Shown one piece after another: positions 1 through 5,864 of a DNA stretch of 12,465 nucleotides. The translations under genes and the position numbers were made by a program. Numbering within the stretch: position 1 is the first letter of the stretch; the number at the start of each line of letters is the position of its first letter. The stretch is from JAGOMX01 sp041738135 (GTDB taxonomy: Bacteria; Pseudomonadota; Alphaproteobacteria; JAGOMX01). The DNA is taken from NCBI GenBank assembly GCA_041738135.1, contig JBGSQK010000079.1, positions 1 to 12,465 on the forward strand, given 5' to 3'. The notes beneath the pieces were generated by a model. The model did no database searches, had not been told where the DNA came from, and was given only the letters and a program-made list of their open reading frames with translations.

Positions 1-1
1 C

Positions 2-517
2 TATGCGGATGATATCACCTTCAGTTCTATGTACGATGCCTATGCTGCGCAGGGCAAGTTTCGACTCGAATTGGCACGGGTAATCAAAGACCAGGGTTTC
101 TCATTCAACGAAAAGAAAACGCGCCTTCAAAAGCAGGGCTACCGTCAGGAAGTCACTGGATTGGTGGTGAATCAAAAGGTCAACGTAAACAGCAAATACA
201 TTAAGGACCTTCGAAAATGGCTTTATTTATGGGAAACTTACGGTATTGATAGAGCTAAGAGTTACTTCAAAAGCGCCTATTTTAAAAAAGAATCAAGGTT
301 GGGCGACAATGTTCCTGAAATGTCCAGAGTCATCGAAGGGAAGCTCAATTACCTATCCATGATAAAGGGAAAGAAAGACAGTACCTATCTGAAATTGCGT
401 GAGCGATTTATAAAATTGATGCGCAAGGAAAGCAATGTCGAAGGAATTGTTGAGCTTTGGGAAACGGAAGGCCTGGAAGCGGCCGTAGAAAAATTTTACT
501 CTAAGGAGCATGAATAG
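2..517 (+). CDS. Retron-type reverse transcriptase, C-terminal part (5' truncated by window)
   Basis: The frame is open from base 2 and starts exactly on the catalytic palm motif YADD (bases 2-13), whose two Asp residues bind the metal ions for DNA synthesis. It continues through a conserved stretch with N-E-K-K-T-R and then E-V-T-G-L-V-V-N. The VTG triplet (bases 152-160) is the retron-specific domain Y motif, known in the family to help recognise the msr RNA. The following N-S-K-Y-I-K-D-L-R-K-W segment fits the start of the thumb. About 171 residues are present, roughly the last half of a retron RT, so the fingers, the NAxxH motif and the upstream msr-msd RNA lie outside the window. The stop overlaps the next gene by 8 nt, which implies translational coupling. 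The RT assignment is firm. Retron, rather than another bacterial RT class, is likely from the VTG motif. Confidence 0.9.
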   Translation, partial: YADDITFSSMYDAYAAQGKFRLELARVIKDQGFSFNEKKTRLQKQGYRQEVTGLVVNQKVNVNSKYIKDLRKWLYLWETYGIDRAKSYFKSAYFKKESRLGDNVPEMSRVIEGKLNYLSMIKGKKDSTYLKLRERFIKLMRKESNVEGIVELWETEGLEAAVEKFYSKEHE

Positions 518-1862
518 TAAAGAAAGTCAATTCTTCATTGATTTTATATCAAATAAATATTTGCGAGATGCCGAAAGAAAAAAGGCGGTGGAATTGGCTT
601 TTAAGGAGTTGGGGGAGAATAGTATCAGCATGAGTGAGAAGAAGGAGTTGAGGGGGTATTTGATGAAGAGTACGACGGTAAGTGAACCAGCGGATGTGGA
701 AGAATACGATACAAGGAGAAGCTCAACAGAAAAAGAAGAAGCAGTTAATAAAATTAAGAGCGTACAGAGCAGAGATGGGGCGTTGGGGGTGATGAAAGAA
801 TGGGAATTAGATAAGTCGGGCAAGAGTAGCCCGGGGAAGCTTCAATCTAGCAAAACAGAGACTCCTGATCTTGTAAGCACTAAATATCATGACCCTCGTG
901 CAACGGCAAAATTTTTGTCTGAGTTCAATCAAAATTTAATTTTGAAAGCCGTCACTCACCCTATTGATTCCAACCTACTCGCTGATACATTAAAAATTTT
1001 AAACTTACCCGAGTATTCATTTGACAAGCATCTAGATGCATTGCAAAAAGAGTACAAAAAATTATCAAACAAGTATTTTAATGAAGCCGCTGAAAATCTC
1101 AGAAAGAAAATATACTCTTATATCATAGGTGATAAGGAAGGACGTGGAAGATGGAGTACGGACAAAATAAAATATTCGTGGTCTTGTGCCGAAATTAAAT
1201 CATGGGCTGTAAAAAATCCAGGTCAGGTCCCTAATCCCGATCTTAGTTTGAATCAACAAGGTTTTAAATTGGATAGATTAAAATTAGCTAATGGAGAAAA
1301 ACTTAGCACCTGGAACGAGTTGGTAGCTCATTTCCAAAAAGAGATTGAAATCCGTTATCAAAATAATCTTAAACTATTAATATCTAGATGGATTCGAGAA
1401 TGGAATAAGAAGAATGACGGGCAAATCGGATGTACCTTCGGATCCTTCAATGAGGGAATAAAGCTGCGTACCGATGTAGAAAAAATCGAGCAACTCGTGA
1501 AAAATATATGCTCAATGATCAATAGAGAAAACTCAAACAATCCTGATTCGCCTTGTCTGAAAATAAGTCTTACCGAGGAATCTGAGCCGGAAAAAATGAT
1601 TCTATTGAAAATCTTGCACGTGGACTCCATATTTAAGAAATCTGTCATAACTACATCGGGCAATGCTCATAATGGCCGTGATTTTGGAGGTTTAATTTCA
1701 AATCAGATTAATGGCTTATGCGATTGGGATTTGAAAGCAGAATTCACAGACAATCAATTCGCACACATTCAAATCTGGCCTCCACCAAGTTCAGATTACA
1801 CACCTGTGTATTTGGAGAAATTTGCCGGTGTTCAATATGAATTTAAATTTTACACATCGTGA
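510..1862 (+). CDS. RT-linked 450-aa protein with a possible degenerate GHKL ATPase-like C-terminus
   Basis: I do not recognise a named family. Visible parts are: a helical N-terminus (residues 1-52); a Lys/Ser/Glu-rich linker (about 55-122) encoded by unusually G- and A-rich DNA; a segment with H-D-P-R, F-L-S-E-F-N and A-V-T-H-P-I-D (127-153) that looks conserved; a helical middle (170-300); and a C-terminal alpha/beta part (about 320-424). In that last part, a helix with Asn (K-N-I-C-S-M-I-N, 331-338), a strand ending H-V-D-S (370-373), and G-R-D-F-G-G followed by L-C-D-W-D (389-407) resemble the N-box, D-box and G-box order of GHKL ATPases. They are too diverged to assert ATP binding. No clear HK dimerisation His box is seen. 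The start overlaps the RT stop by 8 nt, and the gene ends in a 4-nt GTGA overlap with the next. In this context it could be a sensor or kinase-like partner. That role is inference. Confidence 0.7.
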   Translation: MNSKESQFFIDFISNKYLRDAERKKAVELAFKELGENSISMSEKKELRGYLMKSTTVSEPADVEEYDTRRSSTEKEEAVNKIKSVQSRDGALGVMKEWELDKSGKSSPGKLQSSKTETPDLVSTKYHDPRATAKFLSEFNQNLILKAVTHPIDSNLLADTLKILNLPEYSFDKHLDALQKEYKKLSNKYFNEAAENLRKKIYSYIIGDKEGRGRWSTDKIKYSWSCAEIKSWAVKNPGQVPNPDLSLNQQGFKLDRLKLANGEKLSTWNELVAHFQKEIEIRYQNNLKLLISRWIREWNKKNDGQIGCTFGSFNEGIKLRTDVEKIEQLVKNICSMINRENSNNPDSPCLKISLTEESEPEKMILLKILHVDSIFKKSVITTSGNAHNGRDFGGLISNQINGLCDWDLKAEFTDNQFAHIQIWPPPSSDYTPVYLEKFAGVQYEFKFYTS

Positions 1863-2494
1863 TATATTTAATAGACGATAAGGATAAACGTCAGAAAGCG
1901 CTGGGCTGGAATAGCGACAAAATTCAACGTTATAAACAATTGCTGAAAACGTATTGTGCCTATTCTGAGCTAAAATCAAACAGGGAAGCCATGTTTGAGC
2001 CTGGAAATTTACTGCTCTTTCATGAGTCTTTCTTTGATAATCCTGTGAATAAAAGAGATGATTTGGATTTGAACTTCAGAAATGAGTTAACGAACTACGT
2101 TAAAGAGAATAATATTTACCTAGTTTATTTTAGCGGCTCCATTGGAGCAAAAAGAATTTTGGATAAGGTAGCATATTGTCCTGTGTCAGGTCTTTATAGC
2201 AATTTGGAGTATTACCTTAATTTTCAAGAAGGTAAAAAAGATCACGACCTTAGACGATTGCTCTATGGTAAGGATTATAGACTAGAAGAAGCGCTTTTGG
2301 TGAAAAGAGAAATCTGGAATTTAGTTTATGATGAAGATCAGAAGGCAGTCGTTATAACTTCATCAGCATTAAAAGATCGGTTGGAACGCTTAAGTAATCT
2401 CCTTTCGCGGAATTTACAAAGCGAGTTTGAGAGTTATGATCACATGAAATATTTAATTAATTGTTATATTGATGAAGAATTTATTTATAGCTGA
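1859..2494 (+). CDS. Small receiver-like protein (pseudo-receiver), 211 aa
   Basis: The start is a GTG inside the GTGA overlap with the preceding stop. It is preferred because it immediately precedes I-Y-L-I-D-D, a good first receiver strand with two acidic residues (6-7). Further strands follow: Y-C-A-Y-S (32-36), N-L-L-L-F-H-E-S-F-F (50-59) and I-Y-L-V-Y-F-S-G-S (86-94). In a true response regulator the third strand would end in the phosphoacceptor Asp. Here the place is taken by His-Glu-Ser, so classical phosphorylation looks lost. The C-terminal half (125-211) is helical and charged with no motif I can name. A receiver-like fold is inferred from strand order, not from a database hit. The position between a possible GHKL protein and a canonical receiver suggests an adaptor or antagonist in the same relay. 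Confidence 0.65.
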   Translation: MIYLIDDKDKRQKALGWNSDKIQRYKQLLKTYCAYSELKSNREAMFEPGNLLLFHESFFDNPVNKRDDLDLNFRNELTNYVKENNIYLVYFSGSIGAKRILDKVAYCPVSGLYSNLEYYLNFQEGKKDHDLRRLLYGKDYRLEEALLVKREIWNLVYDEDQKAVVITSSALKDRLERLSNLLSRNLQSEFESYDHMKYLINCYIDEEFIYS

Positions 2495-3206
2495 CAACTC
2501 ATCAATTAGCCAGAAGTCTGATTTTGAAGAAGCGGATTACAGGGTTTTAGAATATTCGCGTGAGAATAGTTTGGATGAATGGATCGATAAATTCGTCTGT
2601 GAAATTCATGATGACTACACCAATATTTTTCTCCCACTTTGCTTTGGGGCCACATTAACTGATTTTCTCGGCCTCCGTCTGGCATTGCATATTAGATGTA
2701 CAAAGGGAAAATTTCAAGCATGCAATATTTTTATCTACGGCTCAGAATCTTTAAAGCAGATAATTAAAAATGAATTTTTCGATGTGTTAAAACTTCCTGG
2801 AATCTTTTTGATTGATTACTCACTTGAAGAGATCAAGAAGTATATGCAACTAGAAGAGAAGCAAGTTGGTGGTAGTTCAATTCAAAATGATCTTGATTTA
2901 TTAAATCTAAAGGTTCCGTTACACCTTTTTGACAACCATAGCGTAGCTAATATTTGGGGTATGCACCGCCTTCTTGACTTAGGAGGTGCAGATTCAAAGA
3001 CTGTTCAATCACTTAGTTCCATAAGAAATAGTCTCAGTAACATATTTTTTAAGTGGTTACTGGCCAAAAATGATATTGAAAGTTTAAGAAATCAAGTCGT
3101 TAAAGATGCCGAAGAAATATTTAAGTCGTACAAGTATAAAATAGAAGGACCGAAGGTAGTTGGTAAAATTGATTTGCCTGAAAGCAAGAAAAAAAGACCT
3201 GAATGA
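2472..3206 (+). CDS. Second receiver-like protein, 244 aa, unknown family
   Basis: The ATG at 2472 is chosen over an in-frame TTG just before it, because it gives M-K-N-L-F-I-A-D-N, a plausible first receiver strand. The gene overlaps the end of the 211-aa gene by 23 nt. Residues 51-90 contain a strand (N-I-F-L-P-L), then F-L-G-L-R-L-A-L-H-I-R and another strand ending I-F-I-Y-G. This is the layout of receiver strand 3, helix 3 and strand 4, but with no Asp at the end of strand 3. Around 152-170 there is F-D-N-H-S-V-A-N-I-W-G-M-H-R-L, probably a conserved motif of this family. The C-terminus is helical and ends in a Lys/Arg-rich tail (K-K-K-R-P-E). The receiver relation is inference and no function can be named. 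It overlaps the next gene by an ATGA tetranucleotide, so both are expected on one transcript. Confidence 0.65.
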   Translation: MKNLFIADNSSISQKSDFEEADYRVLEYSRENSLDEWIDKFVCEIHDDYTNIFLPLCFGATLTDFLGLRLALHIRCTKGKFQACNIFIYGSESLKQIIKNEFFDVLKLPGIFLIDYSLEEIKKYMQLEEKQVGGSSIQNDLDLLNLKVPLHLFDNHSVANIWGMHRLLDLGGADSKTVQSLSSIRNSLSNIFFKWLLAKNDIESLRNQVVKDAEEIFKSYKYKIEGPKVVGKIDLPESKKKRPE

Positions 3207-4318
3207 AAAATATTTTGCTCGTTGATGATGAGGCACAAAATGGCTGGAGTGATGTCCTCAAGGTCACTGTCTTTAAAGACCAAAAACTCGATTATGCGGA
3301 GACAAAAGAAGATGCACGTGAAAAACTTACCTTACAGAAATATGACTTGATACTACTTGATTTGCGCTTCGGTCAAGATGATCACGTCCAAGTGGATATC
3401 GAGAATTTCGGAGGATTCGAAATCCTGACATCATGTATTAGAAATGAATTTGCGTCAGTCAATTTCGCTACACCAGTTATGATTTTTACAGCTTCAAATA
3501 AAGTCTGGCATATCTATACTTTATTAGAGCGAGGTGCGGATGATTACTATATAAAAGAGCACCCGACCACTATGCGAGATTTGGAGTTTTCACGTGCAAA
3601 TTACAAACGGCTTCTTACTTCTATCACTGAATTGAACGAATTGGGGCGCAAAAGGTCAACCGTCTGGAATTTAATCATGAGTATTCAAACTAAGCTATCT
3701 GAATCAATCGATAATGAGAATATAAAAAGTCGTATTAGAGATAAGCTGAGAGTTGGATATGCAACTCTTTTCTCTAAACCTAATCTAATTGAGAAATCTG
3801 TGCTGCTAAAGTCAAATGAAATTCTAGCCTATATTATTCTTTGGTCGATCCTAGAAGAAATAGCTAAAGATTCATTCCAGGATAGCTGGGTTAGGATAGG
3901 TCAATACGAAGGAAATATGATAGCGAACAAATGGATATTTAAGAATGGTGGAATCCTATCGGTTCCGATGGATAATTCGGATGATATAGAGGTTGGGATC
4001 AAATACGACCCAACGGAAAAATACTGGTTTGGTAAGAAGGTGAGAGTATCCAGCAAAAATTGGGAATATTCCAAACTCACTGGGAGAATTGATTTGAGCT
4101 ACCAAATAACTGGATATATGCTTCTTTGTAAAAGGATGGAGCCATTTATTATAAAAGCCAAGTTCAACCCTCTGCGCGATTTTAGAAATAAAACTGCTTA
4201 TACTCATAGTTCAATAGAATCAATATTTCAGGAACCACTTTCAACATCGGAGATAAGGGACGAGGCATACAAGAAATGTCTTGAGATGCTGAAATTTTTA
4301 GAAGAGATAATCGGCTAG
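3203..4318 (+). CDS. Response-regulator receiver fused to a HEPN-like putative RNase domain
   Basis: The N-terminal 120 residues are a canonical receiver domain: acidic pocket D8-D9 in I-L-L-V-D-D-E, phosphoacceptor D53 in L-I-L-L-D-L-R, conserved T96 in I-F-T-A-S, and K118 in Y-Y-I-K-E. After a helical linker, the C-terminal half (about 160-371) is mostly helical with a beta-looking insertion near 245-285. It contains L-R-D-F-R-N-K-T-A-Y-T-H: R328, N329 and H335 match the R-(polar)-x4-6-H active site of HEPN ribonucleases. A terminal helix follows. Known HEPN domains act as RNases in toxin-antitoxin and abortive-infection systems. That this one cuts RNA, and that phosphorylation at D53 gates it, are inferences. 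It is the last gene of the overlapping run (ATGA overlap with its predecessor) and thus the best effector candidate. The receiver call is strong and the HEPN call moderate. Confidence 0.85.
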   Translation: MKNILLVDDEAQNGWSDVLKVTVFKDQKLDYAETKEDAREKLTLQKYDLILLDLRFGQDDHVQVDIENFGGFEILTSCIRNEFASVNFATPVMIFTASNKVWHIYTLLERGADDYYIKEHPTTMRDLEFSRANYKRLLTSITELNELGRKRSTVWNLIMSIQTKLSESIDNENIKSRIRDKLRVGYATLFSKPNLIEKSVLLKSNEILAYIILWSILEEIAKDSFQDSWVRIGQYEGNMIANKWIFKNGGILSVPMDNSDDIEVGIKYDPTEKYWFGKKVRVSSKNWEYSKLTGRIDLSYQITGYMLLCKRMEPFIIKAKFNPLRDFRNKTAYTHSSIESIFQEPLSTSEIRDEAYKKCLEMLKFLEEIIG

Positions 4319-4372
4319 ATATTGCTTTTTTCATTTCAGTATAGTTGTTCACGACTTTTACTCCACCGGCCC

Positions 4373-4543
4373 ATGAAAACCCAGAAATATGCTCCCAACC
4401 AATATCTTCTTGAAACCTTCCTGGCATGGGTACATTCAGGTGAGATAGCCATTCCTGAAATCCAAAGACCTTTCCCCAAAGTACCATGCTCAGTTATATT
4501 GGCAACTATGATGACTTTCGGCAGGAGAGGCAAGGGCTCGTAG
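4373..4543 (+). pseudogene. DUF262/GmrS-type gene start, truncated remnant
   Basis: From the ATG at 4373 the frame reads Q-Y-L-L-E-T-F-L-A-W-V-H-S-G-E, then I-A-I-P-E-I-Q-R-P-F. This is the typical N-terminus of DUF262 proteins (the GmrS-like, ParB-fold NTPase half of modification-dependent GmrSD-type enzymes), where it normally continues with V-W and several hundred more residues. Here similarity stops right after R-P-F (about base 4474) and the frame runs about 20 unrelated residues to a stop. The most economical reading is an internal deletion or frameshift that left only the first 34 codons. Upstream in-frame codons from 4322 do not look like protein and are excluded. The surviving sequence cannot form a working NTPase. 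Confidence 0.6.
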
Positions 4544-4605
4544 CCTTGAAAATTCGGAATTATTATTTTTTCGCTTTGGAACTGAAACCCTTAATCCTTA
4601 AATAA
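4486..4605 (+). pseudogene. Short open frame joined to Nmad3 by TAATG, possible 3' remnant of the broken gene
   Basis: In the frame next to the DUF262 remnant, an ORF of 39 codons from ATG 4486 reads S-Y-I-G-N-Y-D-D-F-R-Q-E-R-Q-G-L and continues to a TAA that shares its last A with the ATG of the Nmad3 gene (TAATG, 4603-4607). Such a junction is typical of translationally coupled genes. So this may be the surviving 3' end of the gene that once began with the DUF262 start, with the middle deleted. It could equally be a chance frame or a small leader peptide. I find no family match by eye. Confidence 0.3.
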
Positions 4606-5468
4606 TGAAAAGAAAAATTATACTCTCCAGAAAGGGTTTTGACTCGATGTATGGAAAAGGAGCAAGTCCTATTTTGCCAAATGGTGAGATGCTATCCATG
4701 CCAATACCGATTTCACCTGGAGAGAAGGGTGTCTCGTTGAATCAAATTAACTGGGGAGAACATTTTTACGCAGAAGTAATTCAGGGATTGTATCCAAATC
4801 TAAAAGGTGACGAATTATTCCATTTCGACCCTGAGATAAATCGAGCCGCTAAAGAAAGTCGCCATGAAAAGTGGATGCCTGCATTCGGTCAAGCAGGTGC
4901 AGCCCAAACTCATCTTGAGAATGAGAATATTGAGATTGGAGACATCTTTTTGTTTTTTGGTTCATTCATTCACACATACGAGAATAGTCAAGGAAAATTA
5001 ACCTGGGAAAAAGAACATGAATTCCATGCTGTTTTTGGATATCTCGAAATAGGTGAAATAATAAGTGCTGAGAAGATTCAAGCGGATTACAAAGCTGATA
5101 TTTATGAACGACATCCCCATTTTGAAAATAGAAATATCTACAACGCCCACAACACGCTATACATAGCGTCAGAAAATCTTTCAGATACAGCTTTGCCAGG
5201 GGCGGGTACTTTCAAATTTAGAAACGAATTGCGGTTGACCAAGAAGGGCTACAAAAAGTCGCAATGGACTTTGCCTGCATATTTTCACCCTGAATTTGGA
5301 ACTACGATATCCCGATGTTTAAGTCCAATTCGTTACAGAAAAGATGGAGACAATTTATTGTTTGAGCCTGTTTCTATAGGTCAGGATATGGTTGTTAGAG
5401 ATTCGAATGAAAAGGTTGAGTCCTGGGCTAAGAATCTAATCAAAACCAGTACTATCATAAATTATTAA
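4605..5468 (+). CDS. Nmad3-like nucleotide-modification-associated protein
   Basis: The N-terminus (I-I-L-S-R-K-G-F-D-S, then G-A-S-P-I-L-P-N-G-E-M-L-S-M-P-I-P-I), H-F-D-P-E near residue 73, F-G-Q-A-G-A-A-Q-T-H-L near 94-104 and G-D-I-F-L-F-F-G-S-F near 112-121 together match my memory of the Nmad3 (nucleotide modification associated domain 3) family. That family was described by genome context with DNA base-modification systems, and its biochemical activity is not established as far as I know. At 287 residues the protein appears full length, with no signal peptide or membrane segment. The start is fixed by the TAATG junction with the preceding short frame. Between a broken DUF262 gene and McrBC, it fits a cluster dealing with modified DNA, either making, reading or tolerating the modification. 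Which of these it does cannot be told from sequence. Confidence 0.8.
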   Translation: MKRKIILSRKGFDSMYGKGASPILPNGEMLSMPIPISPGEKGVSLNQINWGEHFYAEVIQGLYPNLKGDELFHFDPEINRAAKESRHEKWMPAFGQAGAAQTHLENENIEIGDIFLFFGSFIHTYENSQGKLTWEKEHEFHAVFGYLEIGEIISAEKIQADYKADIYERHPHFENRNIYNAHNTLYIASENLSDTALPGAGTFKFRNELRLTKKGYKKSQWTLPAYFHPEFGTTISRCLSPIRYRKDGDNLLFEPVSIGQDMVVRDSNEKVESWAKNLIKTSTIINY

Positions 5469-5477
5469 CCTTCTTCG

Positions 5478-5731
5478 TTACCCAAGCAGCTCAGCAATCT
5501 TTTTAAGTTCGTCCCGAATATTATCCGGTAACTGGCCACTTTTTTCAGACCAGTTGAAACTACATACCTTTTAACTATAAGAACTGAAAAGAGCAAATTT
5601 TCATAGAAGCAGATTCTGGACATTCTCCAGGGGCAGGACTCTGGATAACCTGTGGCTGAGATCAGGGTGCCCATTTCCCATTCCTGAAGCATCTTGACGG
5701 TCTGATTACGGGTTAACTTCCTTTTTTTCAA
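5478..5731 (-). pseudogene. Decayed coding sequence on the minus strand
   Basis: In one minus-strand frame (ATG at 5731) the first part reads M-K-K-R-K-L-T-R-N-Q-T-V-K-M-L-Q-E-W-E-M-G. In a shifted frame nearer the Nmad3 end, bases 5567-5478 read S-F-N-W-S-E-K-S-G-Q-L-P-D-N-I-R-D-E-L-K and K-I-A-E-L-L-G to a stop, which looks like a genuine C-terminus. The two halves lie in different frames, so this would be a frameshifted remnant pointing toward Nmad3. The first part may be chance. No family is recognised. Apart from this and the repeat arm at 5735, I see nothing else in the 396-bp gap 5469-5864. Confidence 0.25.
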
Positions 5732-5734
5732 GGT

Positions 5735-5760
5735 ACAGTTAAAGTTAATTCTAATTTTGA
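5735..5760 (+). repeat. Left arm of 26-bp inverted repeat
   Basis: These 26 bases (begin ACAGTTAAAG, end AATTTTGA) are the exact reverse complement of 11773-11798. The two arms enclose the McrBC pair and the PD-(D/E)xK gene. Identity stops at both edges apart from a possible 1-base-gapped match on the inner side. No matching target-site duplication is visible outside. Confidence 0.9.
5752..5759 (+). promoter_or_regulatory. Possible Bacteroidota -7 box for the McrBC operon
   Basis: TAATTTTG fits the Bacteroidota TAnnTTTG element. It lies about 105 bases before the McrB start and within the 26-bp repeat arm. The upstream -33 TTTG is not well matched (only a T-run and TTTC at about the right distance). 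This is a weak call based on one box. Confidence 0.25.
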
Positions 5761-5864
5761 ACGGTCCTGTTTTTCAGGAAGCTTAAATAAGGATGACCGC
5801 TTTTGAAAAAGGATTTTAAGAGATAAATTGCATCAGTGCAAAAATATTAACTCGCGCAGCTAAA

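Noticed and set aside
527..823. Minus-strand open frame inside the 450-aa gene
   Set aside because: It lies wholly inside a strong overlapping gene and its Ser/Leu-rich composition is the shadow of the purine-rich linker.
2930..3080. HEPN motif in the 244-aa protein (I-R-N-S-L-S-N region)
   Set aside because: R-N is present but no His follows at the required spacing, so the catalytic motif is absent.
4322..4372. Upstream extension of the DUF262 remnant frame
   Set aside because: The residues before the ATG at 4373 do not resemble protein of the family, while the sequence from 4373 matches from its first residues.
5465..5731. An intact 88-codon minus-strand gene
   Set aside because: Its C-terminal part reads poorly and the better protein-like C-terminus is in another frame, so it was recorded as a decayed remnant instead.
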